From: Clostridia bacterium
GTDB lineage: Bacteria > Bacillota > Clostridia > Saccharofermentanales > Saccharofermentanaceae
Direction: 5' to 3'
Assembly (NCBI GenBank): GCA_024403775.1
Contig: JAKSRE010000022.1
Location: 1 to 44,512, forward strand
DNA: 44,512 bases
The translations under genes and the position numbers were made by a program. The notes under the pieces were generated by a model. That model made no database searches, had not been told where the DNA came from, and saw only the letters and a list, made by a program, of their open reading frames with translations. Shown piece by piece: positions 32,247 to 39,794 of this stretch. Position 1 is the stretch's first letter; each line of letters begins with the position of its first letter.

Positions 32247-33352
32247 CAGATATCGTAAATGAAAATGAATTTAATGAACTTTTTCAAAAAACTGGCAGTT
32301 TAATAGAAAAATCGAGAAATGCTATTGGTTCAATAGCGAATATGCTTACCATTTATTCCAGTTACCAAATTGGTAAATATATAGTAGAGCAAGAGCAAAA
32401 AGGTGAGGATCGTGCAAAATATGGAAGCAAAGTATTAGATTCATTATCGAAATATTTATCTGACAAATATGGTAGAGGTTTTTCGCGAACAAATATAGCC
32501 TCTATGAGAAAGTTTTATATTGTCTATAAAGACAGGGAAAATAAAATTGTGCAGTCAGGAATTGCACAATTGCCAGATTTACAAGTAAATGGAATTGTGC
32601 AATCCGAAATCGCACAATTGGAAATCAAGCATGATTGGCCATTTCGCCTTAGTTGGACACATTATCAGGTTCTAATGCGTATCGAAAATGCAGAGGAAAG
32701 ACTGTTCTATGAAAATGAAGCAGCAGAGTCGTTTTGGGATGTTAAAACATTAAAGAGACAGTATAATTCAAGCCTGTATGAGCGATTAGCACTTAGCAGA
32801 GATAAGGCAGATGTTTTAGCACTTGCACAAAATGGCAGTATGCCGTATAAACCTCAAGATATATTAAAGACACCTTATGTTTTGGAATTTACAGGTATTG
32901 ATGATAAAGCTGCTTATCATGAAAGTGATTTGGAAAAAGCAGTTTTAGAAAAAATGCAAAATTTCCTATTGGAACTTGGAAAAGGTTTTTTGTTTGAAAA
33001 GAGACAAAGAAGATTTGTTTTTAATGAAAAAAATTATTATTTGGATATGGTTCTATACAACCGATATCTACATTGCTATGTATTAATAGACTTCAAGATA
33101 GATGAACTTACGCATCAGGATTTAGGGCAGATGCAGATGTATGTCAATTATTATAACAGATATGAAAAAACGGATGATGAGAATCCGACTATAGGCATAT
33201 TAATGTGCAAGGAAGCTGATAAGGAATTAGTAGAGTTGACGTTACCTGAAAACAGTAATATTTATGCACAGGAATATAAGCTATATTTACCTGATAAAAA
33301 GCTTCTTCAAGAAAAACTAAAAGAGTGGATTGCTGAAGAGGAGAATAAGTAA
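32243..33352 (+). CDS. DUF1016 (YhcG-like) PDDEXK nuclease-domain protein
   Basis: 369 residues. The N-terminal ~130 residues match the DUF1016 N-domain (YQIGKYIVEQEQKG, then SKYLSDKYGRGFSRTNIASMRKFY). The C-terminal domain is a PDDEXK-type nuclease: Asp268 in YYLDMVLYN, then Asp283-Phe-Lys285 in VLIDFK. Residues 102-126 are an unusual linker with two copies of IVQS-x-IAQL. The gene overlaps the methyltransferase stop (ATGA), with AGGGGGGAG just upstream, so it is efficiently co-translated. YhcG-like proteins often occur in defence or mobile regions and beside restriction genes; their substrate is not established. The next gene is a TOTE-type protein. Confidence 0.9.
   Translation: MTDIVNENEFNELFQKTGSLIEKSRNAIGSIANMLTIYSSYQIGKYIVEQEQKGEDRAKYGSKVLDSLSKYLSDKYGRGFSRTNIASMRKFYIVYKDRENKIVQSGIAQLPDLQVNGIVQSEIAQLEIKHDWPFRLSWTHYQVLMRIENAEERLFYENEAAESFWDVKTLKRQYNSSLYERLALSRDKADVLALAQNGSMPYKPQDILKTPYVLEFTGIDDKAAYHESDLEKAVLEKMQNFLLELGKGFLFEKRQRRFVFNEKNYYLDMVLYNRYLHCYVLIDFKIDELTHQDLGQMQMYVNYYNRYEKTDDENPTIGILMCKEADKELVELTLPENSNIYAQEYKLYLPDKKLLQEKLKEWIAEEENK
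32546..32620 (+). repeat. In-frame tandem repeat of a palindromic 27-mer
   Basis: Two 27-bp units (32546-32572 and 32594-32620) lie 48 bases apart, an exact multiple of three. Each unit is an inverted repeat: AATTGTGCA pairs with TGCACAATT in the first, AATTGTGC with GCACAATT in the second. They encode the linker between the two DUF1016 domains. Confidence 0.8.
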
Positions 33353-33378
33353 AAACTGAACCAGCTTGGTTCAGTTTT
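33352..33378 (+). terminator. Perfect palindrome between DUF1016 and TOTE genes: terminator or operator
   Basis: AAAACTGAACC and GGTTCAGTTTT form perfect 11-bp arms around AGCTT, starting at the DUF1016 stop. Only four Ts close the hairpin, so it is a weak terminator at most. TATACT at 33378-33383 could be a -10 for the next gene, which would place the dyad over its promoter as an operator. Confidence 0.6.
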
Positions 33379-33407
33379 ATACTAATATGAAAGCGCGGAA
33401 AAGATAA

Positions 33408-36359
33408 ATGAATATTGAAGCAGAAAATCTCGACTCGCTTCGTAAATTGGTAAGGGAGTTGCAGGCGGAAAATACTGTATTAAAAGAAAAACTCAAGAAG
33501 GCCAATATTGCATATCCAGAGAGTAATGTGTTTGAAGAAAAGATAGAAGATACTTCTGAATATGATCCAGATCAGGGTGAGAGAATCATTGGTAAATACA
33601 TTACGGAAGAAATGGCTAATCAGTATTTTGCTATGTTCTGGGGAAGAACGGATGTATATGCTAAACGCGGTAGGAATGGTGGATATTTCCCACAATGCGA
33701 TAATCGTTGGAATGATAGAGCCTGCCCAAAGCAGCGTGGTGAAAAGATTCGATGTGAAGATTGTGAGAATACAAAGTGGACTAAGCTTACTGCAAGAAAA
33801 ATAGTGGAACATTTGGTGGGTTATAAGGAAGATGGTTCAGATGTTATAGGAATATACCCGTTATTGCCAGATGGAACATGTAGATTCATAGTATTTGATT
33901 TTGATAATCATGAAAAAGGTGCAGAAGCTACCGATTTTGCGAATGTAACGGAAGAGTGGCATAAAGAAGTCGATGCATTACGCCTAATCTGTGAGCAGAA
34001 TGGAATTATGCCATTGGTAGAGCGCTCAAGATCTGGAAGAGGTGCGCATGTGTGGATATTTTTCAAGAAGCCTATCTCTGCATCTTTGGCTCGTAACTTT
34101 GGATTTCTTTTGTTAGATAGAGGACAAGCTTCGATTAATATGAAGTCTTTTCAATATTATGACAGAATGTATCCATGTCAGGATGTTGCTAGTAGTATAG
34201 GAAATCTAATTGCATTGCCGTTGCAAGGGCAAGCGCTAAAAAATGGGAATAGTGCGTTTGTCGATAGTAATTGGAATGCCTATCCAGATCAATGGGATAT
34301 TTTGTTGAATCGCACAACGAAGCTGTCAATAGAAGAGATAGAAGCTTTTATGCAAAAGTGGAAAACCGAAATATCTGAGACAACAGGCGTTATAACAGCG
34401 GATGTTGCAGATAGGCCAAAGCCGTGGAAAAAGAAACAAGCATTTAATAAATCTGACGTGGTTGGGAAAATGCATATTGTTCTTGGTGATGGGGTATATG
34501 TTGATACGCTGAATCTTATGCCAAGAATACAGAATCAAATAAGAAGTTTAGCGGCTTTTGACAATCCGATATTTTATAAGAATAAGAGATTGGGCTACTC
34601 CAACTATTATAATTTCAGTGCTGTCTATATGGGACAGGATGTTGATGGATATATTCGTATCCCACGAGGACTTAGGGAACAGCTAATTAATAACTGTAAA
34701 GAAGCTAATATAGAATATGATATTACTGACCATAGAGAAAAAGGAAGACCTATAAGGGTTTCATTCAATGGTGATTTACGTACGGGGCAAGATTTGGCAG
34801 CAGATAGTATGTTGCAATATGACCACGGAGTTCTTAGCGCGACTACCGCATTTGGTAAGACAGTTGTGTGTAGTTATCTGATATCGCAAAGAAAAGTGAA
34901 TACTTTAATACTTCTTCAAAGTAAGGATTTATTAGAACAGTGGGTAGATGAATTAAATACATTTTTGAATATAAATGAAGAACCACCGATTTATAAGACA
35001 AAGACTGGAAGAGAAAAAAGACGAGATAGCGTTATTGGAGTGCTAACAGGTAATAAGAATACACTTACTGGTATTATAGATGTGGCTATGGTTGGCTCTA
35101 TGTATAGTAAGGGTAATTTCAATGATTTTATTAATTCATATGGTCTTGTAATTATGGATGAATGCCATCATTGTGGTTCGACTACATCAGTTGAAGTGAT
35201 GCAGAAAGTAAATGCAAGATATGTTTATGGAGTTACTGCAACGCCAAAACGTGGAGATAATCTTGAGAAAATAATACATATGTTATTAGGTCCAATAAGA
35301 CATAGCTATACAGCAAAAGAACGAGCTGAGGCACAGGGAATAGGACATTATGTATTTCCACGATTTACCAGAGTTGTTGATACAAATGAAACAAAGAATG
35401 ATATTAATGGAGCATACAATTTAATCAGCAATAACATCGTGAGAAGTGAGATGATTGCTGAAGATACAAGAAATGCGATTGCGGAAGGAAGATCTCCGGT
35501 TATTCTTACTAGGTATAAAGAACAGGCAAAGCGTTTGTATGATAATCTTGCTGAGGCAGCTGATTATGTTTTCTTGTTGTATGGTGACAATAGCGATAAA
35601 GAGAATTTAGAAATCAGAAGGCGGCTAAAGGAAGTACCCGGTGATAAATCTATTATTTTGATAGCTACAGGTCAAAAGATTGGTGAGGGATTTGATTTCC
35701 CAAGGTTAGATACACTTATGTTGGCTGCTCCTGTTTCATTTGCAGGAAGATTGGAGCAGTATGTAGGTAGATTGCACAGAGATTATGAAGGTAAGAAAGA
35801 CGTTGTAGTTTATGATTACATAGACTCTCACTTAAGAGTGTTTGAAAATATGTATTCAAAGCGTCTTAGAACATATAAGAGGTTAGGTTATTCATTGGTT
35901 CCTAATATGATTCTTGAGAAGCAATTAGCAAATGCTATCTATGATTCAGGCAATTATTCTGATGTATTTGAACAGGATCTTGTTGAGGCAGAAAAAAGAA
36001 TTATTATATCTAGCCCGGATATTATACAGGATAAGATTGACAGAATGATTTATGTTACAAAACAGCGTATTGAATCTGGTTGCAAGATAACGATTATCAC
36101 AATAAATCCTGAAGGAACCCATTATGGAAGTTCGGCTCATTATTATGAAATGATTAAGCAGATGGAAAATGCAGGAATGCAGGTTGTTATAAAGGATGAA
36201 GTAGATGAGCATTTTGCGATTATAGATGATGAGTTAGTATGGCATGGTGGTATGAATCTTTTAGGAAAAGAAGATGTTTGGGATAATTTGATGAGAATAA
36301 AATCCGCTACGGTTGCCGAGGAGCTGCTGGAATTAATGTTTGGAAATAATAAAGAATAA
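33408..36359 (+). CDS. TOTE-type primase / SF2 helicase / PLD-like protein
   Basis: 983 residues. The N-terminal ~40 are a coiled coil. Residues 65-330 are an archaeo-eukaryotic primase-like domain of the TOTE conflict-system class: a Cys cluster (Cys97, 106, 116, 119) likely binding zinc, FDFDNH (Asp164, Asp166) as the metal pair, and RGAHVW with His214. Residues 455-830 are a superfamily 2 helicase: ATTAFGKT (478-485), DECH (584-587), TATP (610-613) and QYVGRLHRD. The last ~120 residues are a phospholipase-D-like domain. Its HKD motif is degenerate: at HFAIID (His935) the expected HxK reads Asp-Glu-His, while MNLLG (Asn950) is kept. No transposase or restriction gene is adjacent. The likely role is defence or element maintenance; it is not assigned further. 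Confidence 0.88.
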   Translation: MNIEAENLDSLRKLVRELQAENTVLKEKLKKANIAYPESNVFEEKIEDTSEYDPDQGERIIGKYITEEMANQYFAMFWGRTDVYAKRGRNGGYFPQCDNRWNDRACPKQRGEKIRCEDCENTKWTKLTARKIVEHLVGYKEDGSDVIGIYPLLPDGTCRFIVFDFDNHEKGAEATDFANVTEEWHKEVDALRLICEQNGIMPLVERSRSGRGAHVWIFFKKPISASLARNFGFLLLDRGQASINMKSFQYYDRMYPCQDVASSIGNLIALPLQGQALKNGNSAFVDSNWNAYPDQWDILLNRTTKLSIEEIEAFMQKWKTEISETTGVITADVADRPKPWKKKQAFNKSDVVGKMHIVLGDGVYVDTLNLMPRIQNQIRSLAAFDNPIFYKNKRLGYSNYYNFSAVYMGQDVDGYIRIPRGLREQLINNCKEANIEYDITDHREKGRPIRVSFNGDLRTGQDLAADSMLQYDHGVLSATTAFGKTVVCSYLISQRKVNTLILLQSKDLLEQWVDELNTFLNINEEPPIYKTKTGREKRRDSVIGVLTGNKNTLTGIIDVAMVGSMYSKGNFNDFINSYGLVIMDECHHCGSTTSVEVMQKVNARYVYGVTATPKRGDNLEKIIHMLLGPIRHSYTAKERAEAQGIGHYVFPRFTRVVDTNETKNDINGAYNLISNNIVRSEMIAEDTRNAIAEGRSPVILTRYKEQAKRLYDNLAEAADYVFLLYGDNSDKENLEIRRRLKEVPGDKSIILIATGQKIGEGFDFPRLDTLMLAAPVSFAGRLEQYVGRLHRDYEGKKDVVVYDYIDSHLRVFENMYSKRLRTYKRLGYSLVPNMILEKQLANAIYDSGNYSDVFEQDLVEAEKRIIISSPDIIQDKIDRMIYVTKQRIESGCKITIITINPEGTHYGSSAHYYEMIKQMENAGMQVVIKDEVDEHFAIIDDELVWHGGMNLLGKEDVWDNLMRIKSATVAEELLELMFGNNKE

Positions 36360-36368
36360 TGTGATTAA

Positions 36369-36770
36369 CGCACCGTAAAGCAGTTAAACATAGCGTTTTC
36401 GGTATACTATGAAGGTATTGAGGGTGATGCAATTCGGTTGCTCAATGAAAACACAGTCGAGACTGTTGTTCAGCTTTCCAAGGGTTCTGTTCCAAGTCAG
36501 GATGTTAAGGTCAAGTTTTCAATGGAAAATGTAAGTTCTGCCAAGTACGTGGATAAGCCTGCAACATATGAGCAGATTAAAACTTATGTAAAAGAGCATA
36601 GCGGATTAAATGTTAGTTCTCTTTACATTGCGCAGGTAAAACAGAAATATGGGATTATTGAAAGGGACTGTTATAACCTGCCCAAGTCGGATGATAGTAG
36701 ACAATCTAAGTGTCCTGAACACAAAGAGAAAGCTATTGTTGACGCTCTAACATACTATAAAATGATTTAG
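36369..36770 (+). pseudogene. Remnant resembling RlmD C-terminal tail domain
   Basis: The frame is open from 36369 to TAG at 36768-36770 with no usable ribosome site at its first starts (TTG at 36438 is the best). It encodes NTVETVVQLSKG, then a 75-residue domain with ATYEQIKTYVKEHSGLNV, YIAQVKQKYGIIER, NYNLPKS-like and CPEHKEKAIVDAL segments. I recall this domain as the C-terminal extension of some Lachnospiraceae RlmD-like methyltransferases, after the VETVV motif. The methyltransferase core is absent, so this looks like the surviving 3' end of a gene disrupted by arrival of the DUF1016-TOTE module. It could instead be a free-standing small protein. Confidence 0.55.
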
Positions 36771-36805
36771 TTGAACGATGCACCATTTTTGGTGGGTTAT
36801 TCAAC
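36770..36805. repeat. 36-bp palindromic repeat, copy 1
   Basis: This 36-mer begins GTTGAACGATGCACC and ends ATTCAAC. It recurs at 38652-38687 with a single change. It folds on itself (TTGAA/TTCAA ends, CACCA/TGGTG inside, TTTT loop). It begins at the last base of the remnant's stop codon. Confidence 0.85.
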
Positions 36806-36814
36806 CAAAAGAAT

Positions 36815-36860
36815 TGGGATTGTCACCAAGTTTATGACTTGAGATAATCCCATTTTTTTT
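36815..36860 (+). terminator. Rho-independent terminator
   Basis: TGGGATTGTC pairs with GATAATCCCA (one G-U) over an 18-base loop, followed by eight Ts. It stops rightward transcription from the TOTE region. On the other strand it ends in a weaker T-rich run and could also serve the HD-GYP gene, whose stop lies 24 bases away. Confidence 0.85.
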
Positions 36861-36883
36861 CAAACACTCTGAAACTATGTTTT

Positions 36884-38599
36884 CTATTTTTCACTAGCAT
36901 TGTAATACTGCTCGAGTTCTTCTTTGCAGGTGAGGAAAACCTTAGCTAGATCTTCATCGAAGTGTGATCCAGAATCTTTTTCGATTATTTCGTATGCTCT
37001 CTCATAAGAAAATGCATCTTTATAGCATCTCTTTGAAACCAACGCATCAAACACATCTGCGAGCGCCATTATTCTGGCCTCTATAGGAATCTCTTCACCC
37101 TTCAAGCCATCTGGATAACCAAAACCATTGACTTTCTCGTGATGGTAATGGGCAACATTTTCAGCTACTCGAACGAATTCAGGATCTTCTACTCCAGATA
37201 GTATCTCGTTAACGATTTTGTATCCGATTTCTGAATGCTTCTTCATCTTATCGTATTCATCATCAGTGAACTTTCCCTGTTTTCTGAGAACCGCATCGTC
37301 TACGCCAATTTTTCCCAAATCGTGCATAGGGGCACTTCTTATAACAAGGCTCAAGAAATAAGGAGTAAGTCCTAGATTAGCATTAACAAGTTTCTTCGCA
37401 AATATTCTTACAACATCACTTGTTCTTTTGATATGACCACCAGTACTAAGATCTCTAGATTCAACCATCTGGGCCATTCCAAGTATTGTCTTTTCCTGGA
37501 TGCTCTTTATTCGTTTTGTCTTAGTCTCAACTTCTTTAGCTAATTCTTCGTTATAACGCTCTTTCAGCGCTAAAGTTTTATAGTGCTCTGTGTTATCACG
37601 GAGTTCTATTGTATATCCTTTTAGCTTTCCAAATGGATTTGTAAGAATATGAATTTTTCCATCGTAGTATTTGTCATCCTGTAAAAAGGCTTCAATTGAA
37701 AGATTATCCAGCTCCTTTACCGGACGTTCTTTTGCCTTTTCTTCAATACTGGAAATGCTGTCTACTATCCTTTGTAAATTAGGACTGCTGTTACTTATGA
37801 TTTGGCCTATATTATACTGTGACAATTCTGGAAATATCTTTTCCATATCTTTATCGCAGCCCTTGTATGCTTTTTTTGTATTGAAAGTCAAAAATCCTAC
37901 GTGACTAAGCTGCTCACTGATGATATTTATGTTCTCGTCAACCGTATAAATATTAGAATCATAAATTGGAATCAAAGCTCCGAGCATAAGCACATCAAAC
38001 GTCAGTGGAATAATTGTATAGTTCATATCAAATACTTTTTCAACTGGATATACTCCAATTGCGATTATCATCAGCACCAACATTGTTATCGCATTTTTTC
38101 TGTCCAGAGATTTCTTCTTTATATATGTATAAACGACAACAACTATGGAAAGCAAAAGGTACAAAAACATCGACGCTATAGCCAGTTTATGAAATGGTCC
38201 ATATGTCTTTCTTAACACTACCATTTCGTTGTTCAATTGTAATTCTGCACTCTTATAAAACAGTTCATTACGTCCCATTGTGCATACAAAACCATAAATC
38301 ACTGTCTGTAACAATGCGAGAACAATCTTCAAGTACTTGGACAATTCAATTCGACAGATTTCAGAGATTAAGAAGAAATAGAATACAGGAAGGAAAACAG
38401 CTCCGACATAACCTATTATCTGAGAAAAAAGTGCCTCCTCAAGAGTTCTTGAAATTGACAGAAAATAGTATCCAAAACTTGAAACAGTTACGATAATCAA
38501 ATTCAAATATTGAGCAACGCTACTTCGAACATCAAATATCTTGAGCCAAACTAGCATACCTATTGAAACTAAAATACATATCAAGTACAAATATTCCAT
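36884..38599 (-). CDS. Membrane 7TM-type sensor with HD-GYP phosphodiesterase domain
   Basis: 571 residues from the ATG at 38599, chosen because GGTGGGG lies eight bases before it; TTG at 38641 and ATG at 38638 are alternatives. The N-terminal ~220 residues hold about seven transmembrane helices like the histidine-kinase 7TM sensor region. A PAS-like segment follows, then an HD-GYP domain with HDLGKIG near residue 426, a HHE motif near 486 and FGYPDGLKG. HD-GYP enzymes hydrolyse cyclic di-GMP. The metal-site residues look intact, so it is likely active, counteracting the GGDEF protein at 29107. It is the only clear leftward gene and is flanked by direct copies of a 36-bp repeat. Confidence 0.9.
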   Translation of the reverse strand: MEYLYLICILVSIGMLVWLKIFDVRSSVAQYLNLIIVTVSSFGYYFLSISRTLEEALFSQIIGYVGAVFLPVFYFFLISEICRIELSKYLKIVLALLQTVIYGFVCTMGRNELFYKSAELQLNNEMVVLRKTYGPFHKLAIASMFLYLLLSIVVVVYTYIKKKSLDRKNAITMLVLMIIAIGVYPVEKVFDMNYTIIPLTFDVLMLGALIPIYDSNIYTVDENINIISEQLSHVGFLTFNTKKAYKGCDKDMEKIFPELSQYNIGQIISNSSPNLQRIVDSISSIEEKAKERPVKELDNLSIEAFLQDDKYYDGKIHILTNPFGKLKGYTIELRDNTEHYKTLALKERYNEELAKEVETKTKRIKSIQEKTILGMAQMVESRDLSTGGHIKRTSDVVRIFAKKLVNANLGLTPYFLSLVIRSAPMHDLGKIGVDDAVLRKQGKFTDDEYDKMKKHSEIGYKIVNEILSGVEDPEFVRVAENVAHYHHEKVNGFGYPDGLKGEEIPIEARIMALADVFDALVSKRCYKDAFSYERAYEIIEKDSGSHFDEDLAKVFLTCKEELEQYYNASEK

Positions 38600-38651
38600 T
38601 TTCATCACCCCACCGAAAGATACTTCAGTAAAATACATCAATGTTCACTAT

Positions 38652-38687
38652 GTTGAACGATGCACCATTTTTGGTGGGTCATTCAAC
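38652..38687. repeat. 36-bp palindromic repeat, copy 2
   Basis: Same orientation as copy 1, differing by one base (C for T). The change converts a G-U pair of the hairpin to G-C, so pairing is preserved. It sits in the 5' leader of the HD-GYP gene. Confidence 0.85.
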
Positions 38688-38704
38688 TCAAAACCTCCCT
38701 AAAG

Positions 38705-38760
38705 TTTTCAGTTAATACACCAAGTACGCAACCATCAAGGAGTGATGATTTTAACTGAAA
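38705..38760 (-). promoter_or_regulatory. Structured leader element of the HD-GYP gene
   Basis: A perfect 10-bp basal stem (TTTCAGTTAA with TTAACTGAAA) encloses a smaller hairpin, CATCA/TGATG. On the leftward RNA its loop reads CUCCU. That loop could pair with a GGGAGG lying just downstream at about 38694-38699. It does not match the cyclic di-GMP riboswitch consensus as I know it. Confidence 0.4.
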
Positions 38761-38803
38761 TACCATAGTCTACCGCCTTTATGTTTGATGTTGTATCACC
38801 TGT

Positions 38804-38824
38804 ATATTATACGACGTATAATAT
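38804..38824. promoter_or_regulatory. 21-bp palindrome over the HD-GYP promoter
   Basis: ATATTATACG-A-CGTATAATAT has perfect 10-bp arms. It spans the -10 and much of the spacer of the leftward promoter and gives a mirror TATAAT at 38817-38822 on the + strand. This is a probable operator for a dimeric repressor. Confidence 0.6.
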
Positions 38825-38834
38825 TGGTTGTCAA
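38806..38834 (-). promoter_or_regulatory. Perfect-consensus leftward promoter
   Basis: On the - strand, TTGACA (38834-38829), 17 bases and TATAAT (38811-38806): both hexamers and the spacing are ideal. It would transcribe the HD-GYP gene with a leader of about 200 bases. Confidence 0.75.
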
Positions 38835-38911
38835 CTAACATCGTTTCACTTTCAAAATCTATTTTGCCTACACACTTCTGCCTCGCAAAAGCAAAAGCAA
38901 ATGCAGCGACG

Positions 38912-39256
38912 GGACTTCCTGAAATGATAGAGATAGCAGTAGGAAAGCATTTTAGAGAGAATCATGAGGATAAGCATAAAAGAGATGCTAAGAATGGATG
39001 GTACAGATATGATTCACGATTTGCACTTCCAGTTTATGACGACAAGAGTGAATTAGAAAGGTATAACGTCTTTCATGCGTCCATGCTGGTACGTCATTCA
39101 AATGATGACTGTCAATCCGAATACTCGAAATATTTGGACATGCAGAAGGTATCGAGACTGTCATACTTTTACGGGGGAGTAAAAAATGCAAAATCAACTA
39201 TCACGTGCGCGAATGTTAATGCGACACAAGGTTTCAAGAAAAAGGGAAAACGTTGA
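38912..39256 (+). pseudogene. Fragment of a mobile-element polyvalent/nuclease-type protein
   Basis: The frame encodes a stretch with IAVGKHFREN, then NGWYRYDSRFALPVYDD and YNVFHASMLVRHSND. This resembles a domain found in phage- and ICE-encoded polyvalent or nuclease-toxin-like proteins of Clostridia. After about residue 70 of the fragment the resemblance stops. The upstream part of the open frame (38828-38911) is promoter DNA and not convincing as coding. No ribosome site is seen. I read it as a decayed piece of a mobile element; the family recognition is by memory and moderate. Confidence 0.5.
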
Positions 39257-39281
39257 CAACTCAACATCTTTAATCTACAAT
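39253..39281 (+). promoter_or_regulatory. Promoter of the MarR-fusion dehydrogenase operon
   Basis: TTGACA at 39253-39258, 17 bases, TACAAT at 39276-39281. The predicted start of transcription is near 39288, directly at the operator palindrome. Confidence 0.75.
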
Positions 39282-39286
39282 TCAGA

Positions 39287-39306
39287 GATGTTGATAAATC
39301 AACATC
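39287..39306. promoter_or_regulatory. MarR operator palindrome
   Basis: GATGTTGAT-AA-ATCAACATC is a perfect inverted repeat with 9-bp arms. The half-site TCAACATC recurs at 39261-39268 inside the promoter spacer, 38 bases upstream. The position just downstream of the -10 fits autorepression by the MarR protein. Confidence 0.7.
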
Positions 39307-39335
39307 GTATTAATGGAATCTGGAAGGAGATTGTT

Positions 39336-39794
39336 TTGCAAAGTCGATTTGAACGCTTTTCCTATATTATTTCTCAGGTAAATAAGTATCTTCACAGAAT
39401 TGAAGCAGAAGAGATGAAGAAATATGGCCTAAGAGGTTCTTATGCAGTATATCTTATCACCATGAGAAGATGTGAGAACGGAGTAACCGCATCACAGTTA
39501 GGTGATATGTGTGGCAGAGATAAGGCTGACGTATCAAGAGCAATATCAGCAATGATTGATAAGGGCCTGGTATTAAGGGAAGAAGTTAATAAAAACAGTT
39601 ATCGCGCACGTCTTAACCTTACAAAAGAGGGCGCCAGAACAGCAGAGGTTATCGAAGAGAGAGCCAGCCTTGCAGTTGAAATGGCAAGTAAGAACGTCAG
39701 CGATGAGAACCGTAATGTATTTTATGAGACACTGGATATGATTGCTTTGAATCTTCAAAGCATTAGTGAGGAGGGAATTCCTAATAATGAATAA
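39336..39794 (+). CDS. MarR-family transcriptional regulator
   Basis: 152 residues. The winged helix-turn-helix is clear: GVTASQLGDMCGRDKADVSRAISAMIDKGLVLRE, then a wing with YRARLNLTKEGA. Helices at both ends form the dimer interface. The TTG at 39336 is chosen because AAGGAG lies six bases upstream. An in-frame ATG at 39288 would fall within the operator and at the predicted transcription start, so only leaderless translation could use it. The gene overlaps the dehydrogenase fusion by eight bases, so it probably regulates that operon in response to a small organic ligand such as an aldehyde or phenolic. Confidence 0.9.
   Translation: MQSRFERFSYIISQVNKYLHRIEAEEMKKYGLRGSYAVYLITMRRCENGVTASQLGDMCGRDKADVSRAISAMIDKGLVLREEVNKNSYRARLNLTKEGARTAEVIEERASLAVEMASKNVSDENRNVFYETLDMIALNLQSISEEGIPNNE

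Noticed and set aside
36438..36770. Independent small gene
   Set aside because: No ribosome site at the TTG, the open frame extends upstream without a start, and the sequence looks like the end of a larger protein.
36770..38687. Insertion sequence with terminal repeats around the HD-GYP gene
   Set aside because: The repeats are direct rather than inverted, and no transposase lies between them.
38705..38760. Cyclic di-GMP riboswitch upstream of the HD-GYP gene
   Set aside because: The conserved core bases of the known cyclic di-GMP classes are not seen; only generic stems are present.
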